Positions 27,852 through 35,495 of a DNA stretch of 64,000 nucleotides are shown here, piece by piece. A program made the position numbers and the translations under genes. The notes under the pieces were generated by a model. That model had not been told where the DNA came from. It did not search any database and worked only from the letters and a program-made list of their open reading frames with translations. Position 1 is the stretch's first letter; every line of letters starts with the position of its first letter. The stretch is from Archangium violaceum (GTDB lineage Bacteria; Myxococcota; Myxococcia; Myxococcales; Myxococcaceae): contig NZ_CP069338.1 of NCBI RefSeq assembly GCF_016859125.1, positions 8,745,501 through 8,809,500 of the forward strand, in the 5' to 3' direction.

Positions 27852-27903
27852 GAGGGCCACACGGCCCTCGTGCCGGGGGCCCCGCTCCGAGTGGGCGGGG
27901 CCC
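27852..27903. terminator. Two hairpins between convergent genes
   Basis: A 7-bp stem GAGGGCC/GGCCCTC with a 4-base loop starts at the end of the efflux operon (27852-27869). A second, 9-bp stem GGGCCCCGC/GCGGGGCCC (27877-27903) abuts the DUF2378 stop. They probably end transcription from both sides, although T-runs are missing, as is common at this GC content. Confidence 0.6.
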
Positions 27904-28527
27904 TCAGTCCCAGGACAGCTCGTATTCGTGGTCGAGCAATGACGTCGAGTGGACGTGCACCGTCAGCCCCCGCACCCGGGCGGCTTCGAACGAGCCCTGC
28001 AGGGAGCCCTCCGTGTACGCGGCGGGGAGGAACTGGCGGGTGATGCGCACGAGGGCCTTGTTGAATCCCACCCAGCGGACCGTGCACTCCCCCGAGCTCG
28101 TGTTCATCCGGTGGGCCACTGGCAGCGTGTCGACCAGCCGCCGGGGATCCGAGAAGATGGTTCGCAGCATGAGGGCTCCCATCCGGGACGTGGTGAAGCT
28201 CCTCGCCGACACGTAGCCCATCTGCCGCATGACCTCGTCGAAGCTCCGGGCTTCGCCACTCAGGTGCCTCGCCCCGGCGTAGGACACCTGCAGCATCCTG
28301 CTGAAGGGGTAGTTGAAGAGGTCCATGAACCGCTTCTCCTGGCTCTGGGCCAGGCAGTGCTGGACCGCGGGCTCGCCCCCCAGTTGCCGCACGGCCTCGA
28401 GCACGCCGTTGATGAAGAGTCCGCGCGTGGTGTCCTCTGGCGTCGCCAGTGCCAGCCGTTGTCGCAGATCCTCCTCGGAGCCGATTGGCCAGGAGCCGCC
28501 TGCTCCATCCCCCGTTGAATGATTCAC
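27904..28527 (-). CDS. DUF2378 (TIGR02265) family protein
   Basis: A 207-aa soluble protein. TRGLFINGVLEAVRQLGGEP near residue 34 and FNYPFSRMLQVSYAGARHLS match the myxobacteria-specific paralogous family TIGR02265/DUF2378. Members occur in many copies per genome and their function is unknown; the fold resembles heme-NO-binding-like helical proteins. The start is a GTG with a G-rich segment upstream. It follows the DUF4350 gene by 65 bp on the same strand and could be co-transcribed. The presence of this family supports the myxobacterial assignment. Confidence 0.88.
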   Translation of the reverse strand: MNHSTGDGAGGSWPIGSEEDLRQRLALATPEDTTRGLFINGVLEAVRQLGGEPAVQHCLAQSQEKRFMDLFNYPFSRMLQVSYAGARHLSGEARSFDEVMRQMGYVSARSFTTSRMGALMLRTIFSDPRRLVDTLPVAHRMNTSSGECTVRWVGFNKALVRITRQFLPAAYTEGSLQGSFEAARVRGLTVHVHSTSLLDHEYELSWD

Positions 28528-28592
28528 GCCCCCGAGTGTGCCTCCCGGTTTCCCGTTCGCGCCACCCCGGGTTCGCTCGAGTGTGTCGCTGG

Positions 28593-29798
28593 TTACGATT
28601 CCGTGGGCGGGGAGGGCGTTCGACCCGTGATGACGTCCTCGATGCGGGCATGACGGCGCACCAGCCGCGCGTAGTCCGAGGGGCGGATCTCACGCTGCTC
28701 CATCGTGCGGAGCAGCTCCTCCCTCGCGGCCAGGTAGTCCGCCGCCGGCAGTCCGCAGGTCTGCTCCAGGAGCCGCGCCGCCTCGTCCTCGGGCAGCGTG
28801 AGGGGAATGCCCAGCCGCTCGTGCATGCGCCGCCGCAACTGGCGTGCCAGCTCTGGCACCAGCTCGCGCTCCACCTTCGAGCGCCGCGCCAGCCACCCCA
28901 GGGAGCGGACGTACTCCAACGCCGAGCGGTGTTTCTCCACCACCTGGGGCCGGGGAGGGCCGAAGCGTGTCCCACGCGACACTGTGTAGAGCAGTCCCAC
29001 CACCAGTCCCTGCGCCACGAACACCCACAGGGCCCGGGCCGATGGGCGCTCCTGCTTCGGGAGCACGCCGTGGTGGTACTCGTCGAAGGCGAGGGGTCCA
29101 CGAGCCGCCAGCGCCTCCCAGAAGCGCAGGTTGTCCAGCAGCTCCAGCCGCCGGTTCTCCGCCAGGTCCACGCCCGCCGCCACGTACACCTCGCCGCGGC
29201 CCTCGGGCATGCGCCACAGCACCGCCGCTCCATGCGCGCCCGCGAGCGGCACCGCCTCCGGTCGCTCCACCGTGAGGCCCTGGTCCAGCGACACACGGAA
29301 TCGCTCCAGGCCTCGCGCCGCGCCCACGGGCACCCAGACGCGCACCGTCGTCCCGGAGAGATCCGTCTCCTCGGGGGGCAGCCCCTCGGAGTCCGGCGGC
29401 GGCAACGGGCCCTCGGAGAGCCGCAGCCAGTCATCCAGGGGCCGCTGCCGCGTCTTCGCGTCCCGCGGTGCGAGGTAGACGAGTGTCCCTCCCTGGGAGA
29501 CCCACTGGCGCAGCGCCTCGGCCTCGGCCTCCGTCACGGGCCGCTTCGTGGGCGCGGCGACCACCACCGTCCGCACGTCCTCGGGAATCCCTGGCCCGTC
29601 GAAGGACTCCCGCAGCGCGGACACCGGCGCGCCCGACTCCTGGAGGTACAGGTACAGCGCCCGGAGCCCCAGGGGCCCCGGGTTGTCCACCGAGGGCAGT
29701 GTCGTCGGAGGGGGCGGTGACTGGTTCACCGCGAGTCCCAGCGCGAGCGCCAGCGCCACCAGTACGCCATAGAAGGCCGCGGTCCGAAGGTTCCTCAT
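28593..29798 (-). CDS. DUF4350-domain membrane protein
   Basis: A 401-aa protein with an N-terminal helix (TAAFYGVLVALALALGLAVN), an extracytoplasmic Rossmann-like domain (about 40-240; RTVVVAAPTKRPVTEAEAEA, LRQWVSQGGTLVYLAP), a second helix near 255 (VFVAQGLVVGLLYTVSRG) and a cytoplasmic helical tail. This is the layout of DUF4350 proteins, normally encoded beside MoxR ATPase, DUF58 and DUF4129 genes. The ATG overlaps the DUF4129 gene stop by 4 bp. No MoxR or DUF58 gene is nearby. Confidence 0.82.
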   Translation of the reverse strand: MRNLRTAAFYGVLVALALALGLAVNQSPPPPTTLPSVDNPGPLGLRALYLYLQESGAPVSALRESFDGPGIPEDVRTVVVAAPTKRPVTEAEAEALRQWVSQGGTLVYLAPRDAKTRQRPLDDWLRLSEGPLPPPDSEGLPPEETDLSGTTVRVWVPVGAARGLERFRVSLDQGLTVERPEAVPLAGAHGAAVLWRMPEGRGEVYVAAGVDLAENRRLELLDNLRFWEALAARGPLAFDEYHHGVLPKQERPSARALWVFVAQGLVVGLLYTVSRGTRFGPPRPQVVEKHRSALEYVRSLGWLARRSKVERELVPELARQLRRRMHERLGIPLTLPEDEAARLLEQTCGLPAADYLAAREELLRTMEQREIRPSDYARLVRRHARIEDVITGRTPSPPTES

Positions 29799-30685
29799 GC
29801 CGCCGCTCCCGCCAGGCCCTGGTGGAGCCGCTCCACCTCGTCCACGAAGCGCGCGGCGTCCTCGGAGGGCACCGGCTCGAGCGAGTAGAAGGCCCGGTCG
29901 TACCAGCGCACCAGCCGCTCCACCTCTCCCGTGAGCTGCGCGGAGGCGCCTCGCCCGGGCAGCTCGCCCACCAGCTCGCGGTTCGTCTTCACCCGGTCCG
30001 GCCGCGCCAGCCGCTTCGCCTCCAGCGAGGACAGCAGGGCCAGCAGCCCCTCCCGGATGGCATCCCGGGGTTGGGCTCTCAACGCCGTCCTCGCCCGCGC
30101 CAGGTGCTCACCCGGGGTGTCGAGCCGCAGCGCTCCCGCCGGGCCCGTGTCCGTGTCCACGCTCGCCCCCCGCCGCGCCGGTCCCCGCTTCCAGTGACGC
30201 AGGCGCAGCACCGCGAAGAGCACCACACCGACTCCCAGCACCAGCACCACCGTCCGCGTGCTCGTCGCGAAGCCCTGGGCCTCCCGCGTCTGCAGCAGCT
30301 CCTCCAGCCAGGCCATCAGCATTCGAAAAAACCGCTGGAGCACGTCACCGTTGCGCTGCCTCGCCTGGGCGAACTCGGGCCTCGAGAGGATCTCCTGGAG
30401 CCGGGCCCGATCGGAGCGGGGGAGGGGAGTCACCGAGCCCCGCTCCGCCTCGAGCCGGGTGCATGCGCCCTGGATGCGGCCGGCCGCCGTCTCCACGCGC
30501 TCCGCGGGGGTCTGGTCGTCCGGCGAGCGCAGGGGCAGGCCTTCCCAACGCGACTCCAGCGCCTCCAGCTCCTCGTCCAGGGCCTCCGGCGCGCGCTCGG
30601 CCACCTCCGTGAGCTGCTGGAGCTCCCGGGCGGAGTCTTCACAGGGCAGGGCCGCGAGCCACAGCAGCGCGAGCCCGGATATCAC
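29795..30685 (-). CDS. DUF4129-domain membrane protein
   Basis: A 296-aa protein starting at a GTG (VISGLALLWLAALPCEDSAR) that overlaps the upstream stop by 4 bp (GTGA). It has a signal-like start, a periplasmic helical region, one transmembrane helix near residue 165 (TRTVVLVLGVGVVLFAVL) and a C-terminal DUF4129 domain (ARTALRAQPRDAIREGLLAL; VRWYDRAFYSLEPVPSEDAA). DUF4129 proteins accompany transglutaminase or MoxR-type systems. A longer open frame upstream is out of phase with the neighbouring gene's true product and is not used. Confidence 0.82.
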   Translation of the reverse strand: MISGLALLWLAALPCEDSARELQQLTEVAERAPEALDEELEALESRWEGLPLRSPDDQTPAERVETAAGRIQGACTRLEAERGSVTPLPRSDRARLQEILSRPEFAQARQRNGDVLQRFFRMLMAWLEELLQTREAQGFATSTRTVVLVLGVGVVLFAVLRLRHWKRGPARRGASVDTDTGPAGALRLDTPGEHLARARTALRAQPRDAIREGLLALLSSLEAKRLARPDRVKTNRELVGELPGRGASAQLTGEVERLVRWYDRAFYSLEPVPSEDAARFVDEVERLHQGLAGAAA

Positions 30686-31722
30686 GCGGACACCGCCGGA
30701 GCGGTGCGCGTCTCCAGGCGCCGCTCGAGATCCAGCCCCTCCCGGCGCACGCGCATGTCCAGGTAGAGCGTCGCGTAGACGACGAGCCCCAGCGGGTTGA
30801 AGATGGCTTGTCCCACCACCTGCACCAGCTCCGCGGGGACGAGGATCGCCTGGGATATCGGGTTGGCCGCGGCGGCCACCGGATCGAGCGGATTGCCAAA
30901 GACGAACTGGACGATCAGCGCGGGCAGCCCACACAGGAGGCTCACCCCGATCAGGATGATGGACACCACCGTGACGAGGATCATCGCGCGCACCGTCACA
31001 CGCCCGGTGAAGCCCGGCTCGACCCGTCCCGAGAGCAGCTCGCCCGAGCGCCGGAAGGCACGCACGGCCGGGAGATCCTCCAGGGCGAACACGGGTGCCA
31101 GCAGGGAGAAGCGCAGCAGGTACCAGAGGGCTCCGCCGATCATGCCGAGGACCGCGAGGAGGAGCCCTCCCACCACCAGGAACACGCCGCCCAACCGGGT
31201 TCCCGGGCCGCTCGACAGCGAGCCCATCGCCGCGCCCGCGCCGGTCAACACGCCGCCGGGCAGCATCAACAGCAGGGTGACGCCTACGCCCCACAGCAAC
31301 GACAGGAGGAACGCGCCGGTGAACGGGCCCACGCGCCGCAGCGCGCGCTCGACCCCATCCGCCGGACGCGCGGGCTCGCCGAGCTGTGTCGACACCACGT
31401 ACCGGGACACCACCAACGTGTTCAGGGAGTAGAGCCAGATGGACACCACCATCACTCCCCCCGCCACCATCAGGAGCTGGGCGTATTCGGCGCCCATGAT
31501 CCCCAGGTCCCCCTCGCGCGCCGCGTCCTGGAGGGCCAGCTGGTTCCGCCGCGTCGACAGCTGCAGGACCTTGGTGAGGATGTAGGAGACCAGGTTGAAG
31601 CCGAGGCTCAGCAGGAACAGCTGCTTGAAGTGCTTGCGCCAGAACGTGGCCGCGCGATCGATGATCTCACCGAGCGCCAGGGGCCGCAGGTCCGAAAGGA
31701 GGTTGCTCACGGGCCGCAGCAT
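30682..31722 (-). CDS. Multi-pass membrane protein
   Basis: A 346-aa protein with about six helices. The N-terminal SDLRPLALGEIIDRAATFWR followed by KHFKQLFLLSLGFNLVSYIL is typical of the glycerophosphodiester-phosphodiesterase-like membrane domain (YIP1/DUF7544-type) found in myxobacteria. No enzyme motif is seen. The ATG at 31722 is used; an in-frame GTG (VSNLLSDL) 15 bases inside is possible. It is the first of three overlapping genes with the DUF4129 and DUF4350 proteins, suggesting a membrane complex. Confidence 0.75.
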   Translation of the reverse strand: MLRPVSNLLSDLRPLALGEIIDRAATFWRKHFKQLFLLSLGFNLVSYILTKVLQLSTRRNQLALQDAAREGDLGIMGAEYAQLLMVAGGVMVVSIWLYSLNTLVVSRYVVSTQLGEPARPADGVERALRRVGPFTGAFLLSLLWGVGVTLLLMLPGGVLTGAGAAMGSLSSGPGTRLGGVFLVVGGLLLAVLGMIGGALWYLLRFSLLAPVFALEDLPAVRAFRRSGELLSGRVEPGFTGRVTVRAMILVTVVSIILIGVSLLCGLPALIVQFVFGNPLDPVAAAANPISQAILVPAELVQVVGQAIFNPLGLVVYATLYLDMRVRREGLDLERRLETRTAPAVSA

Positions 31723-31780
31723 ACCCGCGGCACGGCTGGCTTGCTCGGGGCACCGTGGCGGAGCCGGTGCCCGTTCCCGC

Positions 31781-31833
31781 GACGGTTGATGACCACGACG
31801 GCCAGGGGAGCGGCCGGGGGCCCATCAACCGTC
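31781..31833. terminator. Long inverted repeat downstream of the GH3 gene
   Basis: GACGGTTGATG (31781-31791) and CATCAACCGTC (31823-31833) form a perfect 11-bp inverted repeat around 31 bases that themselves contain GGCC repeats. It lies 17 bp beyond the GH3 stop codon and upstream of the membrane operon start, so it could end GH3 transcription or act as a regulatory palindrome. Confidence 0.5.
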
Positions 31834-31849
31834 ACTCAGGCGGCGGACC

Positions 31850-34333
31850 TCAGGGGCAGACCGCGTCGCCGTCGTTGGTGGCCAGGCGCAGGTCGGTGAC
31901 GGTCAGGGTCAGCGCCCCCGAAGTCGTCAGGGCGAGCGGAGACGTCACCGACGCCATGTTCGCGCCCGCGTCACGGAAGCAGCTGAGCTTCACCTTGAGC
32001 ATGCGGAACTCCGTCGCCGAGCCCTGGGTCAGCAGCCGCGTGATGTCGAGCGAGGCCGGACGCTCGCCGCTCGTCAGCGCCAGCAGTACCGGTGCCGTCG
32101 GCGCGCGGTCCAGGCGGTAACGGATGGCGACCGCCATGTCACCCGTGGTCTGACGGCTGAGGTCCACGGCCGGACCGGTGATGGCCACGGTGGCCTGCTG
32201 TGTCCCCGACCAGGTCAGGGTGCGGCCATTCTCCTGGGCTCCCGCGTCGACCACCCGGACCGAGACCACGCGGTTGGGGCTCTCCCCGTTGCTCTTCAGC
32301 GCGGGGCTCGAGCCGCCCGTGTCCGACACCACCAGCGACCAGGGCTCGGCCACCTTGCCCGAGCCGAAGAACAGATCCGTGCTCGTGGCGGCGACCGTCG
32401 GTCCCGGATCCTCCGACAGCATCTCCACCCGGGCGGGTTGGGCGTAGGTCAGGCCATAGCCGTAGGGGAACTGCGGGTCGTAGTTCGCGTCGCCCCGGTT
32501 CACCGACGTCTGCATGGCCTTCCTGGGCCAGGAGAAGGACAGCCTGCCGGTGAAGTCGCGCCGGGGCTTGCCGTTCGCGTCGCCAATCAGGACATCCGCC
32601 ACACCCTCGCCCTGGGTGCCGGGCAGCCACGCGGCCACGAATGCATCCGAGGCGTTGAGCTCCGGGTTCACCCACAGCGGCCGTCCCGACAGGAACACGG
32701 ACACCACGGGGATGCCCTGGGCCTTGAGCTTCTTGAGCAGGGCCAGGTCGGTCTTGTTTCCCGGCTGGTACTCGACCGTGGCGATGTCGCCCTGGAACTC
32801 GGCGTAGGGGTTCTCTCCGAAGACCACGATGGCCACATCGGGCTTCTTCGTGAACGAGCCGTCCACGCTCAACTCGGCGGTGCCGCCGCCGGCCGCCACC
32901 GCGTCGCGGATGCCGGCGTAGATGGAATGCGCGTTCGGGAAGTCGCTGTTCGTGTTGCCCGTGCCCTGCCAGGTGATGGTCCAGCCTCCGCACTGCTTGC
33001 CGATGTCGTCGGCGGCATCTCCCGCCACGAGGACGCGGGCGGACGACTTGATCGGCAGCACGCCCTCGTTCTTCAGCAGGACGAGCGATCTGGCCACGGC
33101 CTCGCGAGCGACGGCCCGGTGCTCGGGGGCGCCGAGCAGCTCGAGCCGGCCCTCCAGCGGGCGCTCCGTGTTGAACAGCCCGGCCTTGAACTTGGCGCGG
33201 AGGATGCGGCGCACGGCATCATCCAGGCGCTCCATGGGGATCTCGCCGGCGCGCACCTGGGCGAGCGTGTTGTGGTACAGCCCCTTCCAGCTGTCGGGGG
33301 CCATGTACATGTCGAGCCCGGCGATGAGCGCCTGCGGGCAGTTCTCGTTGGTGCTGCCGGGCAGCTGGCCGTGGGCGTTCCAGTCACCGACGACGAAGCC
33401 GGTGAAGCCCAGCCGGCCCTTCAGCACGTCCGTCAGCAGCGTCTTGTTGCCGGTGTGCTTGACCCCGTTCCAGCTGGAGAAGGAGGCCATCACCGACAGG
33501 ATGCCGGCGTTGATGGCCGGGGGATAGCCCGCGGCGTGGATGCGGACGAGCTCCTCCTCGCTGATCTCCGCGTCGCCCTGATCCTTGCCGCCCGAGGTGC
33601 CACCGTCGGCGAGGAAGTGCTTGGCCGAGCCGGCGATATGGCCCTGCGCCAGCGGCTGACCCGGACGGAGCTCGCCCTGGAGCCCCAGCGTCATCGGGCC
33701 CGCGTAGCTCGCCACCACCTCGGGGTCCTCGGAATAGCCCTCGTAGGTGCGGCCCCAGCGGTCATCGCGAGGCACGGCCAACGTGGGTCCGAAGGTCCAG
33801 TCGATGCCGGTGACGGCGCTCTCCAGCGCGGTGACCTCGCCGATGCGACGGATCAGCTCCGGATCGCGCATCGCGCCCAGGGCGATGTTGTGCGGAAAGA
33901 TGGTGGCACCGGGGATGTTGTTGTTCCCGTGCACGGCGTCCACGCCGAAGATGACGGGGATGGGCGTGTGGCCCGGACGTTCCTCGAGCGATATCGCGCG
34001 GAAGTCACGAGAGAGTTTCAGCCACTCGGCCGCGGGGGCGCGATCGTCGTTGTTCGGACCGGAGTTGCCGCCCGCGAGGATGGAGCCCAGTGGATAGGTC
34101 CGCAGATCTTCCGCCTTGATCGAACCGATATCGGCCTGGATCACCTGACCGACCTTCTCCTCGAGGCTGAGTCGGGCCAGCAGGGACTCGATGCGCGCCT
34201 CGGTCTGGGCGTCGGTCAGGGCCTCGGGGCTGCGCGCCTGGGGCCAGAGGGCAGGGTGGGCCGTGGCCCGCTGGGGCGTGGGTGCTTCGGCCAGCGCCTG
34301 GGGGGTCGTCATTCGCAGGGGGATCGTCGTCAT
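31850..34333 (-). CDS. Glycoside hydrolase family 3 (exo-beta-glucosidase type)
   Basis: An 827-aa enzyme that should release glucose from beta-glucan ends. Order: GH3 N-terminal barrel (about 50-390; FGVDAVHGNNNIPGATIFPH, KHFLADGGTSGGKDQGD), with the nucleophile Asp317 in GFVVGDWNAHGQL; the GH3 C-terminal alpha/beta domain (about 420-620; RSLVLLKNEGVLPI, VVFGENPYAEFQGD); and a C-terminal beta domain to the end. It resembles marine ExoP-type exo-1,4/1,3-beta-glucanases. The ATG at 34333 has GAGG upstream. No signal peptide is visible from any start, which is odd for this type. It is divergent from the beta-barrel gene. Confidence 0.92.
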   Translation of the reverse strand: MTTIPLRMTTPQALAEAPTPQRATAHPALWPQARSPEALTDAQTEARIESLLARLSLEEKVGQVIQADIGSIKAEDLRTYPLGSILAGGNSGPNNDDRAPAAEWLKLSRDFRAISLEERPGHTPIPVIFGVDAVHGNNNIPGATIFPHNIALGAMRDPELIRRIGEVTALESAVTGIDWTFGPTLAVPRDDRWGRTYEGYSEDPEVVASYAGPMTLGLQGELRPGQPLAQGHIAGSAKHFLADGGTSGGKDQGDAEISEEELVRIHAAGYPPAINAGILSVMASFSSWNGVKHTGNKTLLTDVLKGRLGFTGFVVGDWNAHGQLPGSTNENCPQALIAGLDMYMAPDSWKGLYHNTLAQVRAGEIPMERLDDAVRRILRAKFKAGLFNTERPLEGRLELLGAPEHRAVAREAVARSLVLLKNEGVLPIKSSARVLVAGDAADDIGKQCGGWTITWQGTGNTNSDFPNAHSIYAGIRDAVAAGGGTAELSVDGSFTKKPDVAIVVFGENPYAEFQGDIATVEYQPGNKTDLALLKKLKAQGIPVVSVFLSGRPLWVNPELNASDAFVAAWLPGTQGEGVADVLIGDANGKPRRDFTGRLSFSWPRKAMQTSVNRGDANYDPQFPYGYGLTYAQPARVEMLSEDPGPTVAATSTDLFFGSGKVAEPWSLVVSDTGGSSPALKSNGESPNRVVSVRVVDAGAQENGRTLTWSGTQQATVAITGPAVDLSRQTTGDMAVAIRYRLDRAPTAPVLLALTSGERPASLDITRLLTQGSATEFRMLKVKLSCFRDAGANMASVTSPLALTTSGALTLTVTDLRLATNDGDAVCP

Positions 34334-34514
34334 GCACGGCCTCATAAAACAAAGAGGCGCGGGGGATCGATACCCGTTGAAATCGACTGTTCCGTCTGGC
34401 GGTAGCTTTCCGCCGGTTCGGATCTTCTCAGGGGCTGAGTCTTCCGGAGGGCCGGGTTTGTGTTCACGACTGTGCTCGCAACCGCGGGGAGGAGATGGTC
34501 TATGGTCCCGCCGC

Positions 34515-35435
34515 ATGAACGCTCGGCTTTCGACCTTCGCTCTCGCCACCGCTGTCTGTCTTCTCGCACCCACCGCGTGGGCCAAGCCCTATCGAGCCAT
34601 GGTGACACGCACCGCGGCGACGACACGCAATGGAAACCTGGAGCTCGGTCTTCGCTATCAGGGCTTCTTCGCCCTCGAGTCGGACAAGGCGCTGCCCTAC
34701 CATCAGGTCTCACCCAGCATCCGCTGGGGCATCCTCGACAACCTGGAGGCCAACGTCTACTTCGAGGTCCTCGGGCTCGGAAACCCTGGCGAGGACAATT
34801 TCCAACTGGCCTTTGGTGACATTCCGCTCGGCCTGCAGTGGACGTTCCTCGAGACGGGCCCCTTCGCCCTCGGAGCCTACGGGCGCGTCGTGTTTCCCAC
34901 CGGGCCGAGCGATCTGGACGTCATCCCCCCGGAGCTGTCCGACGGGACGTGGGACTTCGATGGAACGCTCGTCGGCGAGCTGCGGGTGAGCAAGGACCTG
35001 CGCTTCATGCTCAACGCGACCTACCTGCACCATGGAACGCGTGATCGCGGCGCGCTCCCGGACTTCGACGTCCCCGACGCCGTGCAGCTGGCGGTGGCGG
35101 GTACGTACAACATCGACAACTTCACCCTGGTGGGCCTGGAGGTCATCGGCCGCCGCTACTTCGCCAACGCCATCACCCCGGCGTGGACGAACAACGCCAA
35201 CCAGGTGGAGATCATCCCCGTGGTGCGCCGCGAGGTGTATCCGGGCCTGGTGCTGGAGGCGGTGGCCGGTATCGCGGTGACGCCGGACCTCTCGGACATC
35301 TACCAGTTCCGCCTCCTGCTCGGCGGCACCTACGAGTTCGACCTCGCCTCGGGTCCGAACCTGCCGGAGAAGGGCAAGTCGACGAAGAAGAAGCCCGCTC
35401 CGAAGAAGAAGCCCACCTCCAAGAGCAAGCGCTGA
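34515..35435 (+). CDS. Outer membrane beta-barrel protein with Lys-rich tail
   Basis: A 306-aa protein with a Sec signal peptide (LATAVCLLAPTAWA, cleavage before KP). Alternating aromatic/hydrophobic strands (GNLELGLRYQGFFAL, NLEANVYFEVLGLG, GPFALGAYGRVVFPTGPSD) resemble transporter-like barrels of the OmpL/phenol-degradation 'MetA' type. The last ~20 residues are Lys/Pro-rich (KSTKKKPAPKKKPTSKSKR), unusual after a barrel. The in-frame extension upstream is ignored because the signal peptide begins at ATG 34515. It sits between two glucan-degrading enzymes, suggesting a role in carbohydrate uptake or adhesion. Confidence 0.75.
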   Translation: MNARLSTFALATAVCLLAPTAWAKPYRAMVTRTAATTRNGNLELGLRYQGFFALESDKALPYHQVSPSIRWGILDNLEANVYFEVLGLGNPGEDNFQLAFGDIPLGLQWTFLETGPFALGAYGRVVFPTGPSDLDVIPPELSDGTWDFDGTLVGELRVSKDLRFMLNATYLHHGTRDRGALPDFDVPDAVQLAVAGTYNIDNFTLVGLEVIGRRYFANAITPAWTNNANQVEIIPVVRREVYPGLVLEAVAGIAVTPDLSDIYQFRLLLGGTYEFDLASGPNLPEKGKSTKKKPAPKKKPTSKSKR

Positions 35436-35495
35436 AGCGCCGGGGAGGTGAGCTCCGAGGGGGAGGGTGGGCGTGGCCTGCGCATATGGTCCACA

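Noticed and set aside
29795-31294. 499-aa reading of the DUF4129 gene
   Set aside because: The extra 203 residues overlap the upstream membrane protein gene in another phase and are low-complexity; the GTGA overlap at 30685 gives the natural start.
32438-34405. Long frame antisense to the GH3 gene
   Set aside because: Shadow of GC-biased codons; GH3 has all catalytic motifs on the other strand.
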